A program made the translations under genes and the position numbers. A stretch of DNA of 64,000 nt. It comes from CAZEIW01 sp964512305 (lineage in GTDB: Bacteria; Pseudomonadota; Gammaproteobacteria; Burkholderiales; Burkholderiaceae_F). How positions within the stretch are numbered: the first letter of the stretch is position 1; the number at the start of each line of letters is the position of its first letter. The notes under the pieces are model-generated. The model was not told the DNA's origin. It searched no databases and was given only the letters and a program-made list of their open reading frames with translations. Of the stretch, positions 25,154 to 33,140 are shown piece after piece. The stretch spans positions 43,967 to 107,966 of the forward strand of contig CAZEIW010000043.1 in the NCBI GenBank assembly GCA_964512305.1, read 5' to 3'.

Positions 25154-25974
25154 GCGGCCTGCGGCTGCGACTGCGTCCGGGCCTGCCGCCGCTGCGGGTC
25201 GACGTGTCCGATCTGACGCCGCGGCGCGTGGCGGGGCTCTCCGTGGAAGCGGTCGCGCGCCTGGGATTGCGCCTCGGCCGCAAGCCGGTCGCGGTGGGCG
25301 ATCTGTTCGACGTGGCAGCCGGCGACCCGGAGCGGATCGTGTTCGAAGGCGACGCGTCGAGGCTCGACGGCATCGGCGCTTCGCTCGACGGGGGCGCGAT
25401 CCGCGTCGAGGGCGATGCCGGCATGCGGGTCGGCGCCGGCATGAGCGCCGGCGAGATTTCCGTCGGAGGAAGCGTGGGCGCGCTCGCCGCCTGCGCGATG
25501 AGCGGCGGAAGCCTCCGGGTCGAGGGATCGGTCGGCGATTTCCTCGGCGCGGCAATGCCCGGCGAGCACCGCGGCATGCGTGGCGGTGTGGTGCGTGTCG
25601 GCGGCCGCGCCGGCGACCGCGCCGGCGACCACATGCGACGCGGATTGATCCTGATCGAGGGCGACTGCGGCGACTACTGCGGCTCGCGCATGGGCGGCGG
25701 AACGATCGCGATGCTGGGCGCCTGCGGCGCGCTGCCGGGGTATGCGATGCGGCGCGGCTCGCTGCTTCTGTGCGGCCCCGCGCCATCGCCGCCCCCGACG
25801 TTCAACGACTGCGGCGAGGTCCCGCTCGGTTTCCTCGCGCTGCTGGTGCGCGGCTGGCGCGGCGTCTCGCCCCGCTTCGACGCGCTCGCGCGCAACCATT
25901 GCAGCGTCCGGCGCTGGGTCGGCGATCTCGGGTTCGGCGGACAGGGGGAATTGCTGCATTGGCCCGAGCGCTGA
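25150..25974 (+). CDS. fhcC: FhcC, formyltransferase/hydrolase complex subunit C
   Basis: A 274-residue protein homologous to formylmethanofuran dehydrogenase subunit C. The centre is a glycine-rich right-handed beta-helix of the glutamate synthase C-terminal type, with repeats such as GDAGMRVGAGMSAGEI, GSVGDFLGAAMPG and GDCGDYCGSRMGGGTIAMLG. It has a scaffold role in the complex. GTG start, overlapping the fhcD stop by four bases. It is the last gene of the operon, with 24 bases to the convergent gene's stop. Confidence 0.94.
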   Translation: MSGLRLRLRPGLPPLRVDVSDLTPRRVAGLSVEAVARLGLRLGRKPVAVGDLFDVAAGDPERIVFEGDASRLDGIGASLDGGAIRVEGDAGMRVGAGMSAGEISVGGSVGALAACAMSGGSLRVEGSVGDFLGAAMPGEHRGMRGGVVRVGGRAGDRAGDHMRRGLILIEGDCGDYCGSRMGGGTIAMLGACGALPGYAMRRGSLLLCGPAPSPPPTFNDCGEVPLGFLALLVRGWRGVSPRFDALARNHCSVRRWVGDLGFGGQGELLHWPER

Positions 25975-25998
25975 CGCGGTCGGGCCGGCCCGGGAGCC

Positions 25999-26745
25999 TT
26001 ACTTCACGATCTCCCCCGTCGACACGAACGTCAGCGTCTCATCGAGCACCATCGGCGCGCCCTCGTTGCGCGAGGGCACGCGCCCCTCGATCTGATAGAC
26101 GGCACCGGGCACGCGATCGCTGATCGTGAAGACGTAGGTCTTGGTCGCCAGCTTCTCGAAGCGCGCGCGGTTCGGATCGTCGAGATAGGGCGCGATCACG
26201 ATCTGCGTCGCGTCCACCAGGTCATCGCCCACCTTGACCCGGATCTCCCTGGCGTCGAAGTGATCTGCCAGCGCCATGCGGATGCGCTTGCGGAAATAAT
26301 CCGCCTTGCCGCCGGTCAGCCGCGACATTTCGCGGATCTCGCGCTCGAGGAAGAAGAGCAGCACCGGATTGCCCTCGGCGTGCTCGACCGGCGGATACGG
26401 GAGCCGGCGCTCGCCCGAGAAGAAGCGCGCACTGCCGTCCTTGGTGCCGGCCTCGGCGCCGGGCGTCACGTCGATGTCGACCGTGTCCTCGAATCCTCCC
26501 TCCAGAGAGCCGCTCTTGCGGAACTGGTAGTGCAGGCGGCGCGGCACGGCGACAGCGGCCAGGTGGTTCGACATGAAAAGCAGCGTCTCGGCGCGCGAGA
26601 TCGGTTGGGGGGTTTCCTCCCGCTCGGGTGCCGCGGTGCCCTTCGGCGCCCCGGCGTCCTGTGCCGGCGCGGGTAGCGCCAGGCACGCCGCGACCATCGG
26701 CGCCAGCCACCCCGCAACGCTCGGAGCAGTCCTTCCGCGCTTCAA
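25999..26745 (-). CDS. Secreted protein of unknown function, distal gene of the xoxGJ operon
   Basis: A 248-residue protein with a clear signal peptide (WLAPMVAACLALPAPAQ, cleavage near residue 29) and a soluble mature part containing RLHYQFRKSGSLEGGFED and a late VFTISDRVPGAVYQIEGRVPSR. I do not recognise the family with confidence; similar exported proteins occur at the ends of methanol dehydrogenase operons. The start is TTG overlapping the xoxJ stop (TTGA), because the signal peptide would be incomplete from any later start. Its coupling to xoxJ suggests a periplasmic role in XoxF assembly or electron transfer. Confidence 0.72.
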   Translation of the reverse strand: MKRGRTAPSVAGWLAPMVAACLALPAPAQDAGAPKGTAAPEREETPQPISRAETLLFMSNHLAAVAVPRRLHYQFRKSGSLEGGFEDTVDIDVTPGAEAGTKDGSARFFSGERRLPYPPVEHAEGNPVLLFFLEREIREMSRLTGGKADYFRKRIRMALADHFDAREIRVKVGDDLVDATQIVIAPYLDDPNRARFEKLATKTYVFTISDRVPGAVYQIEGRVPSRNEGAPMVLDETLTFVSTGEIVK

Positions 26746-27629
26746 TTGGCTGCCGTCAGGGGCAGGACGCGGCCTTCCTCGTCGACCAGCGGAACGCCGT
26801 ACGTGCCGAGGATCGCGTCGATTTCGGCCTTCTTGCCGGCCACGAGAGCGTCGATGCGATCGCGCCAGGCTTTTTCGCCGAAGCGCATCCCCATCGCGAT
26901 CGGGAAGTCGAAGTGGTGCTCCTTGTCCTTGTCCGGCGGAAACGGCGCCAGCAGGAGCTCGGGCGAATGCGAATTGCGCGCGTAGTACCCGGCGATCGGA
27001 CCCCACGCGAAGGCCACGTCGATCCTGCCCGACATCAGCTCCCGGTCGATGATCTGGCCGGGATACACGGTCGGATCGCCCGATTGCGGCGGATAGAACG
27101 TGCCCTGGTCGAACAGATGGTGCTCGAGCAGCCAGTCGGTCGGCGGCGTGCCGGCGAAGTAGCCGAAGCGGAGCGACTTCAACCGCGCCGGCTCGAGCTT
27201 GAGGAAGTCGTCGGCGGTCTTGACGTCGTCGAGCCCGACACCCTTTCGGAATACCGCGACCCAGGTCGAGCGGTAATACGGGCGCGTGCTCGCGGTGATT
27301 TCCGACGGGAATCCGACGCCGATCACGAGATCGCACTTGTAGCGGTCGTCGTGTTCGGGATCGCGCGCGCGCAAGGTGTTGCGGACGAAACCCATGCGCT
27401 GCGGCCACCACGCGTACTCGAGCTTCCACCCGAGCTCCCGCGCGATCAACGCCGCGATCTTGTTCTCGAATCCGCTCAGGCCGCGGTCGGACAGCGGAGG
27501 ATTGTTGGGGTCGGCGCACACGCGCAGCACGGCGTCCGAATCGGCCGGCGCTTGAGCGGGGGCGTCGCCGGCCCCCACCAGCCCCGAGAGGGCAAGCAGG
27601 CATGCGACTGCATCGCGGCGGTTGATCAT
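26742..27629 (-). CDS. xoxJ: XoxJ, periplasmic solute-binding-like partner of methanol dehydrogenase
   Basis: A 295-residue periplasmic binding protein-like product of the quinoprotein dehydrogenase-associated type. The signal peptide is MINRRDAVACLLALSGLVGA, and the mature start LRVCADPNNPPLSDRGLSGFENKIA is typical. Later PRARLKS-like hinge sections and IDVAFAWGPIAGYYARNS match XoxJ/MxaJ. XoxJ binds or activates apo-XoxF in the periplasm. ATG overlaps the xoxG stop (ATGA). Full length for the family. Confidence 0.92.
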   Translation of the reverse strand: MINRRDAVACLLALSGLVGAGDAPAQAPADSDAVLRVCADPNNPPLSDRGLSGFENKIAALIARELGWKLEYAWWPQRMGFVRNTLRARDPEHDDRYKCDLVIGVGFPSEITASTRPYYRSTWVAVFRKGVGLDDVKTADDFLKLEPARLKSLRFGYFAGTPPTDWLLEHHLFDQGTFYPPQSGDPTVYPGQIIDRELMSGRIDVAFAWGPIAGYYARNSHSPELLLAPFPPDKDKEHHFDFPIAMGMRFGEKAWRDRIDALVAGKKAEIDAILGTYGVPLVDEEGRVLPLTAAN

Positions 27630-28159
27630 TTCTCGATCTGGTGCAGGTGGCCGGGCTTGATCGCCCCGTCGGAGCGGCCCTTCAGGTAGGCATAGAGGTT
27701 GTCGAGGTTGTCGACCACCGTCTTGACGCCGCCGAAATTCGGCATGCCCTTGTCGGGCCGGCCGTTCATCAGCGTCGTCTTGAACTGGTCCTTCGTGAGC
27801 ACCTTGAGGCTGTTGACGAGCGACGGCCCGACCAGCCCCTCCTGATTGGGGCCGTGACACCGCTCGCACGCCATCGCGCGCCACGTGCGCCAACCGTTCA
27901 TCGTGTTCGCGTCGACCTTGTCACCGTCGACCACCGTGTACGGCGGCGCCCCGCCCCCCGCCGCCGGCGCGACTGCCGCGGTCTGGGCGGGGGCCGCGGC
28001 GCCCTTGTCCCCCTGGTCCGCCTTGCCTTGATCCGACGGCTGAGCCGCGGCCGGCGTCGCGGCGGCTTCGGGTTTGCCGCCCCCCTCTTGCTGGGCGAAC
28101 GCCATGGCAGGGCCGAGCGCCGTCAGGGCGGCGGCGACTACGACTTCAATCGACTTCAT
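27626..28159 (-). CDS. xoxG: XoxG, cytochrome c electron acceptor of XoxF
   Basis: A 177-residue exported c-type cytochrome. After a signal peptide ending at AMAFAQ there is an Ala/Pro/Gln-rich linker of about 55 residues, then a single haem site CERCHGPNQEG (about residue 98) and a probable axial methionine in KGMPNFGG. XoxG accepts electrons from XoxF. The ATG preceded by GAGGAAGC was chosen over one five codons upstream. The long low-complexity linker before the haem domain is unusual in length. It is followed directly by xoxJ. Confidence 0.92.
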   Translation of the reverse strand: MKSIEVVVAAALTALGPAMAFAQQEGGGKPEAAATPAAAQPSDQGKADQGDKGAAAPAQTAAVAPAAGGGAPPYTVVDGDKVDANTMNGWRTWRAMACERCHGPNQEGLVGPSLVNSLKVLTKDQFKTTLMNGRPDKGMPNFGGVKTVVDNLDNLYAYLKGRSDGAIKPGHLHQIEK

Positions 28160-28229
28160 TGCTTCCTCACGCAAAACCGCCCCTTCCGGCGGTAAAGGCT
28201 ACCACCGCGCGCCTGCGATTGCTCGCGCG

Positions 28230-28772
28230 CTAGTTTCTACGGGCAGGCGGCGAATCGGGCGGGACGGTCCCGGTCTGCTGGTGCACGAAATGCCACGCGG
28301 CCACCGCCTGCGAGATCGCGCGATGGGAGGAGCCGAGCACCGAGGGACTTCGCCACTCGTCGTCCACCGTCCACGGCAGGCCGTCGGCCGTGGCGATGGC
28401 GCCCTGGGCGCGCGCGGCGGTGGGTGCCGCCCGCTCGATCGACACGCCGACCGTGCCGACGTCGCCGAGGATGCCGGGCTTGACCACCGTGACGCGGACC
28501 CAGTGCGTTGCGAATTCGCGCAGCATGATTTCGGCGATCGCCTCGGACATCTCTTCCAGCAAGCCGTACCGCGTCTGCGCCAGTTCCGCCCTCAGGCGCT
28601 CCGCGACCGCGGCGTAGTCGATCGTGTCGGCGACATCGCCGGTCTCGAAAACCCGCCGCCCCGGTACCGCGAACTCGAGGTCGATCTCGACCGGGCGGGT
28701 CGAGGTCCGCTCATGGTGGTAGATGCCGATCTTGGCAACGGCGCGCAGTCCGCGCAGGAAAATCGTGTCCAT
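28230..28772 (-). CDS. FolB-like dihydroneopterin aldolase with C-terminal extension
   Basis: A 180-residue protein whose first 120 residues match FolB: MDTIFLRGLRAVAKIGIYHHERTS, then TIDYAAVAERLRAEL, RYGLLEEMSEAIAEIML with the conserved glutamate, and VTVVKPGIL with the catalytic lysine. FolB cleaves dihydroneopterin to hydroxymethyl-dihydropterin, needed for folate and for pterin cofactors such as H4MPT. About 60 extra C-terminal residues have no equivalent in ordinary FolB. It lies between xoxF and xoxG on the same strand, so a role in H4MPT pterin supply is likely. Confidence 0.82.
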   Translation of the reverse strand: MDTIFLRGLRAVAKIGIYHHERTSTRPVEIDLEFAVPGRRVFETGDVADTIDYAAVAERLRAELAQTRYGLLEEMSEAIAEIMLREFATHWVRVTVVKPGILGDVGTVGVSIERAAPTAARAQGAIATADGLPWTVDDEWRSPSVLGSSHRAISQAVAAWHFVHQQTGTVPPDSPPARRN

Positions 28773-28854
28773 GCGTTCTTCTCGATAAGGCGGGGCCCGG
28801 CCTGCGCGGCGGTCGAAGGCGAGCCCGATCGCAAGCGGTCGAAAAAGCGGGCCG

Positions 28855-28892
28855 AAAGAAAGCGCGCGAGCGAGCCCAGCTCGTTCGCGCGC
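28855..28892 (-). terminator. Rho-independent terminator of xoxF
   Basis: Arms at 28862-28874 and 28880-28892 (GCGCGCGAGCGAG against its complement, one mismatch) enclose a five-base loop. On the minus strand the stem is followed by TTTCTTTC. It lies 21 bases after the xoxF stop and separates xoxF from the folB-xoxGJ genes, so these probably have a separate promoter or depend on readthrough. Confidence 0.8.
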
Positions 28893-28913
28893 CCGATCAA
28901 ACGCCGGCCGAGC

Positions 28914-30743
28914 TCAACGCTCGGGCAGCGCAAACACCGTCAGCTGACCGCCCAGTTCCGTGTACTTGGCGAGGTCCTTGTAGCCGCCCACGGCGCCCAG
29001 GCCATCGGTGTCCTTCTCGAGCCCGGCTGCCATGCCGATGCCGGCCCAGCCGCCGATCCCGGAGAGCACGCCGATGTACTGGCGACCCTTGTACTCCCAG
29101 GTATTGACGTTGCCGATGATTCCCGACGGCGTCTTGAACTTGTAAAGCTCCTTGTTGACGTCGTGCGCATCGACGCACTTCAGGTAGCCCTCGAGCGTGC
29201 CGTAGCAGGCGAGGCCGCCGGCGGTCGTCAGCGCGCCGCTCCAGACGGAGAACCTCTCCGCATGCGACTTGACGATCTTGCCGGTGCCGGCATCCCACTC
29301 GATGAAGGCGCCCATCGAGCCCTGCATCTTGTTGGTCGCGGTTTCCGGTCCGGGGAACATCGACAGCGTGGCACCGACGAACGGCTGGCCGGCCGTGTAT
29401 TCGACCTTGAACGGCTCGTAGTCCATGCAGACGTGATTCGTCGGCACGTAGAAGTGGCCGGTCTGCGGATCGAACGACGCGGGCTGCTGATCCTTCGTGC
29501 CTAGCGCGGCGGGGCAGATGCCCTTGCTGTTGACGTCGGGGCCGTTGTGGTCGGTCGAATACTTCGCGACCACTTCCGGACGCCCGGTCCTCATGTCGAC
29601 GTGCGTGGCCCAGTTGACGGCCGGATCGTACTTCTCGGCGACGAGCAGCTGGCCGGTCGTGCGATCGAGCGTGTAGCCGAAGCCGTTGCGGTCGAAGTGA
29701 ACCAGCGCCTTCGTCTGCTTGCCGTGCACCGGGATGTCGGCCAGGATCATCTCGTTGATGCCGTCATAGTCCCACTCGTCGTGCGGCGTCATCTGGTAGA
29801 CCCACTTGACCGTGCCGGTGTCCACGTCGCGCGCCCAGATCGACATCGACCACTTGTTGTCGCCAGGCCGCTGCGCCGGGTTCCACGTCGAGGGATTGCC
29901 GCTCCCGTAGTACATCGCGTTCTGCTCGGGGTCGTAGGCATACCAGCCCCAGGTCGTGCCGCCGCCGATCTTCCACTGGTCGCCCTGCCAGGTCTTCAGC
30001 GACGAATCACGGCCGACCGGGACCATCTTGCCGTCCACATAGGTCATCGAGCGGTCGGGATCCATCAGAATGTCGCTGTCCGGACCCATGCTGTAGCCGC
30101 GCCACGCCAGCTTGCCGTCGCTGACGTTGTAGGCCGAGATGTAGCCGCGAACGCCGAACTCGCCGCCCGAAATCCCCGTGAAGACCTTGTCCTTGAAAAT
30201 GTGCGGGGCGTTCGTGTTGGTCGCTCCGACCTTCGGGTCGCCGTTTTTCACCGACCAGACGACCTTCCCGGTCTGCGCGTCGAGCGCGACCAGCGTGGTG
30301 TCGGCCTGCTGCAGGAAGACCTTGCCGTCGGCGTAGGCGAGGCCGCGGTTGACCGTGTCGCAGCACATCACCGGGATGACCGTCGGATCCTGCTTCGGCT
30401 CGTACTTCCACTTGATCTGCTGCGTCTCCAGATCCAGCGCGAACACCTTGTTCGGGAATGCGGAGTGCACATACAAGGTGTCGCCGATCACCAGCGGGCC
30501 GCCTTCGTGGCCGCGCAGCACGCCGGTGGAGAACGTCCAGGCAACCTGAAGCCTGCCTACGTTGTCCTTGTTGATCTGGGCCAGCTTGCTGTACCGCTGT
30601 GCGTAGTAGTTGCCCGATTGAGTCGCCCAGTTTTTCGAGTCGGAAACCATCTTCCCGACATCGTCCGCGAACGCAGGCGCGATCAACGCTGCGGCGGTCG
30701 ATGCGAGCAGGATCCGGCCCAGGCGTCCATGCAAAGTTCGCAT
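28914..30743 (-). CDS. xoxF: XoxF, lanthanide-dependent PQQ methanol dehydrogenase
   Basis: A 609-residue PQQ dehydrogenase with a signal peptide (cleavage after APAFA) and the eight-bladed propeller. The adjacent cysteines in VIPVMCCDTVNRG form the ring disulfide over PQQ. Asp325 and Asp327 in HDEWDYDGINEM are decisive: the second aspartate is the lanthanide ligand that calcium enzymes (MxaF) lack. The overall sequence looks like the XoxF5 type. It oxidises methanol to formaldehyde (or formate) in the periplasm. AGGGGAGA before the ATG is a strong ribosome binding site; the extra 11 codons of the longer frame were not used. Confidence 0.96.
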   Translation of the reverse strand: MRTLHGRLGRILLASTAAALIAPAFADDVGKMVSDSKNWATQSGNYYAQRYSKLAQINKDNVGRLQVAWTFSTGVLRGHEGGPLVIGDTLYVHSAFPNKVFALDLETQQIKWKYEPKQDPTVIPVMCCDTVNRGLAYADGKVFLQQADTTLVALDAQTGKVVWSVKNGDPKVGATNTNAPHIFKDKVFTGISGGEFGVRGYISAYNVSDGKLAWRGYSMGPDSDILMDPDRSMTYVDGKMVPVGRDSSLKTWQGDQWKIGGGTTWGWYAYDPEQNAMYYGSGNPSTWNPAQRPGDNKWSMSIWARDVDTGTVKWVYQMTPHDEWDYDGINEMILADIPVHGKQTKALVHFDRNGFGYTLDRTTGQLLVAEKYDPAVNWATHVDMRTGRPEVVAKYSTDHNGPDVNSKGICPAALGTKDQQPASFDPQTGHFYVPTNHVCMDYEPFKVEYTAGQPFVGATLSMFPGPETATNKMQGSMGAFIEWDAGTGKIVKSHAERFSVWSGALTTAGGLACYGTLEGYLKCVDAHDVNKELYKFKTPSGIIGNVNTWEYKGRQYIGVLSGIGGWAGIGMAAGLEKDTDGLGAVGGYKDLAKYTELGGQLTVFALPER

Positions 30744-31205
30744 GCCTTGTCTCCCCTTACAGTTGCCCTCATGCAAACGCAGCAGTCCGTGCAGACATCG
30801 TCCTTGCGGACATGCGCTGCGACCGAACGCGGATTGCAGTCTCCGCCGGATTGCTTGGGCTTCGATTCGTCGGTGCCGATCTCTGGGTACCGATGTCGAA
30901 GTTCTTTTCGGGCGATCCGGTTTCCGTTGTTGGACAATCTGCGAGCCGGATGCAAGTTACCCAAAGTCGAACGACCTGACAATACCGTTACTGAATCGAA
31001 ACGAAGATTCTCCATGCTGTCATGCAACAGGCACGGCGCGTGGAATGACCTCACTCGCAACGTCATGCATGAGCGCGCGCTGCCGCATCGTGAACCCTCG
31101 TTCCAATCCAATCGAGCGACTTAATGGCACTGAATTAAGCGGGACTGAATCGAGCGGGACTGACCCGGCGATCGCTTCATCGATTCCTATCAGCGGAGAA
31201 TACGG
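30744..31205. other. Intergenic region upstream of xoxF and the pterin dehydratase
   Basis: About 460 bases with no credible gene; open frames here lack coding character. It must carry the xoxF promoter and probably its activator sites. Next to the dehydratase gene are three imperfect 15-base units (GGCACTGAATTAAGC, GGGACTGAATCGAGC, GGGACTGACCCGGCG) at 31126-31170. AT content is higher than in the surrounding genes, as expected for a regulated promoter. No defined -35/-10 boxes were assigned. Confidence 0.55.
31126..31170. repeat. Three tandem imperfect 15-bp units
   Basis: Units begin at 31126, 31141 and 31156 and share the core GGRACTGA. They end 36 bases before the start of the pterin dehydratase gene. 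They may be binding sites or slippage products; the sequence does not tell. Confidence 0.7.
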
Positions 31206-31583
31206 ATGGCGAAGGAAAAGGAGTATGCGTACAGCGAGAGCGAGATCCGCACGCGGCTCGGGGCCGAACTGCCGCACTGGACCTACGAGGACGGCTGGAT
31301 CCGGCGCAAGTACCGGACCGAGGGCTGGAAGGGAACGCTGATGGTCATCAACGCCGTCGGTCACCTGGCGGAGGCGGCGTGGCACCACCCGGACCTCACC
31401 GTCTCGTATGCGTACGTGATCGTCAAGCTGGTGACCCACACCGCGAAAGGGATTACCGACAAGGACTTCGCGCTTGCCCGAAAGATCGAGGAGGTGATCC
31501 AGTGGCAACCGGGCCGCGAGGGCGGGCCGCTCGAGGGAACGCCCAACGACGACCAGCGCTTCCGCTACATCAAGTACGACTGA
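31206..31583 (+). CDS. Pterin-4a-carbinolamine dehydratase family protein
   Basis: A 125-residue protein of the PCD/DCoH family. The active-site blocks are GHLAEAAWHHPDLTVSY (His-His-Pro with the upstream Glu) and TAKGITDKDFALA. Typical members dehydrate 4a-hydroxytetrahydropterins; with no phenylalanine hydroxylase gene nearby and xoxF, folB and H4MPT genes around, a link to pterin cofactor recycling or synthesis is more likely. It is longer than the usual 95-115 because of extensions at both ends. Divergent from xoxF. Confidence 0.88.
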   Translation: MAKEKEYAYSESEIRTRLGAELPHWTYEDGWIRRKYRTEGWKGTLMVINAVGHLAEAAWHHPDLTVSYAYVIVKLVTHTAKGITDKDFALARKIEEVIQWQPGREGGPLEGTPNDDQRFRYIKYD

Positions 31584-31584
31584 T

Positions 31585-32475
31585 TCAGGTACGAACGAGC
31601 CGGCGAGCCGGCCAGCGGCGCCGAGGGTCGATCGCGGCCAGCGTGAGGCAGAGCGCCAGCGCCGCTGCGGGGACACGCAGCGGCATCCGCGTCGTCTCGC
31701 GCCGCGTTGCCCGATCGTCCATCCACATTTCCGCGAGGTCCCCGTCCTGATCCAGGCTGCGGTAGGCGAGCCCGGTGACGGACGCCAGCGTCTTCAGATA
31801 CGCCTCGTGGCGCGAGCTCAGGTGCTCGCCGCCGGATGGCGTCTGCACGACGTCCTCCGGACCCCACACTCCGAGCAGGCGTCCGAACGGGTCGACCTTG
31901 GGGATCGGCCGCAAGGTCGGGCCGCCGGCGCCGATGACGATGCCGCGCACGGCACCCGGCGTGCCCTGGAAGGGCTGCAGGAAACCGGGCTCGGGCGGCG
32001 GCGCCTCGTGGCCGTCGCTGATGAAGGCGATGGCGGGCCGCGAAGGCGCCGCCGCCGCGATCCTGAGCGCCGAATAGAGCCCCTTGGCGACTTGGCTGCC
32101 GCCCGCCCACGCCATGCCGCCGTCGATGCGGTCGAGCGCGGCCGCAAGGTCTCCGTAATTGACGCACACCTCGGTCGGCATCAGCAGGACATAGCTGCGG
32201 TACTCGGTGAACACGCCCCACCCGACGCGCGAGCCGCACGGAAGTTCGGCCAGCGCCGCGCGCGCGCGCGCCTTGGCGAACGCAAGCCTGCTGGCCGGGC
32301 GGCCGCCCAGCGTGTAGTCGAGCGTGTTCATGCTCTGCGTGATGTCGAACACCACGACGCCGTCGAACACCCGGCGGTCGACGCTCGCGGCCGGCCCGGC
32401 CAGCGCCGTCGCCAGCGCGACCGCGGCGCAGGCCAGCGCGGCGGCGGCACGGCGCTCGGGAGCGGCGATCCTCAT
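31585..32475 (-). CDS. mxaL: MxaL-like von Willebrand A protein
   Basis: A 296-residue protein with a signal or anchor at the N-terminus and a von Willebrand A domain. FDITQSMNTLDY is the metal-binding MIDAS motif in the DxTxS form, and AFISDGHEAPP is the later strand. A membrane helix lies near the C-terminus (PAAALALCLTLAAI). MxaL, with MxaA, MxaC and MxaK, is needed to insert calcium into MxaF-type methanol dehydrogenase. It is the last gene of mxaRSACKL, overlapping mxaK by four bases. Its stop is two bases from the convergent dehydratase stop. Confidence 0.85.
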   Translation of the reverse strand: MRIAAPERRAAAALACAAVALATALAGPAASVDRRVFDGVVVFDITQSMNTLDYTLGGRPASRLAFAKARARAALAELPCGSRVGWGVFTEYRSYVLLMPTEVCVNYGDLAAALDRIDGGMAWAGGSQVAKGLYSALRIAAAAPSRPAIAFISDGHEAPPPEPGFLQPFQGTPGAVRGIVIGAGGPTLRPIPKVDPFGRLLGVWGPEDVVQTPSGGEHLSSRHEAYLKTLASVTGLAYRSLDQDGDLAEMWMDDRATRRETTRMPLRVPAAALALCLTLAAIDPRRRWPARRLVRT

Positions 32476-33140
32476 GGCAGCCCCAGCGTGAAGCCGCGCA
32501 TCGTCGTCACCGCGCGCTCGCTGCGCGGGTTCGGCCCCGCGTCCGCGTCGTCGGTCTCGCTGTCGGGCAGTGCGCGCAGCGTCAGCTCGAGATTGAACTT
32601 GGCGTCCCAAAGGTCCGGCTGCGCGTAGAGCGCGGAGCGGAAGCTGTCCTTGGCGAGCTCGAACAGCGGCATTGCGGCGGGCGCGCCCTCGGCGCGCGGG
32701 CGCAACGCGGCACGCAGGTACACGTTGCCGAGGTCGTACAGCGCGATCGCGCGCAGCTCCGGCGAGCCCCGGTCGGCGGCTCCCCGCAGCAGCGAAGCGG
32801 CGGTCGTGAGGTCGCCGGCCGCATCGGCGAGCTTCGCGGCCGCGATCAGCTCGCGTGCATCGGCCTTGCCGCCGGCCCCTTCGCCAGGGTCCTTCCGGTC
32901 GGCCCCGGGAGACAGCCCGTCCTTGCGGGCCCCGGCGGGCGCGGCGGCCCCGGCTGCGCCCGCGGCAAGCGCCGCCTCGACCGCGGCATCGGCTTGCGCA
33001 GCGTCGCGCGCGATGCGGCGATTGACCGCCGCGTCCTGCCACAGGCGCGCCGAGTCGAACACGATCGCGACCGACAGCACCGCGGCGGTCGCCTGCAGCA
33101 GGCGGCGGACTGCGGTCTTCGTCGAGACGCTCATCGCCAT
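32472..33140 (-). CDS. mxaK: MxaK-like protein
   Basis: A 222-residue protein with an N-terminal membrane helix (LLQATAAVLSVAIVFDSARLW), an Ala/Gly/Pro-rich linker, and a helical TPR-like section (LFELAKDSFRSALYAQPDLWDAKFNLELTLRAL). This arrangement, and the position between mxaC and mxaL, identify it as MxaK. Two ATGs lie two codons apart; the second overlaps the mxaC stop exactly (ATGA) and is an equally good start. It functions with MxaA, C and L in metal insertion in known systems. Confidence 0.8.
   Translation of the reverse strand: MAMSVSTKTAVRRLLQATAAVLSVAIVFDSARLWQDAAVNRRIARDAAQADAAVEAALAAGAAGAAAPAGARKDGLSPGADRKDPGEGAGGKADARELIAAAKLADAAGDLTTAASLLRGAADRGSPELRAIALYDLGNVYLRAALRPRAEGAPAAMPLFELAKDSFRSALYAQPDLWDAKFNLELTLRALPDSETDDADAGPNPRSERAVTTMRGFTLGLP

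Noticed and set aside
25981..25992. Palindrome CGGGCCGGCCCG between fhcC and the convergent gene, considered as a terminator
   Set aside because: A self-complementary 12-mer with no loop and no T-run; likely chance in GC-rich DNA.
30683..31111. A 142-codon minus-strand frame upstream of xoxF, with several cysteines
   Set aside because: It overlaps the xoxF start and promoter, has no ribosome binding site, and its composition is unlike neighbouring genes.
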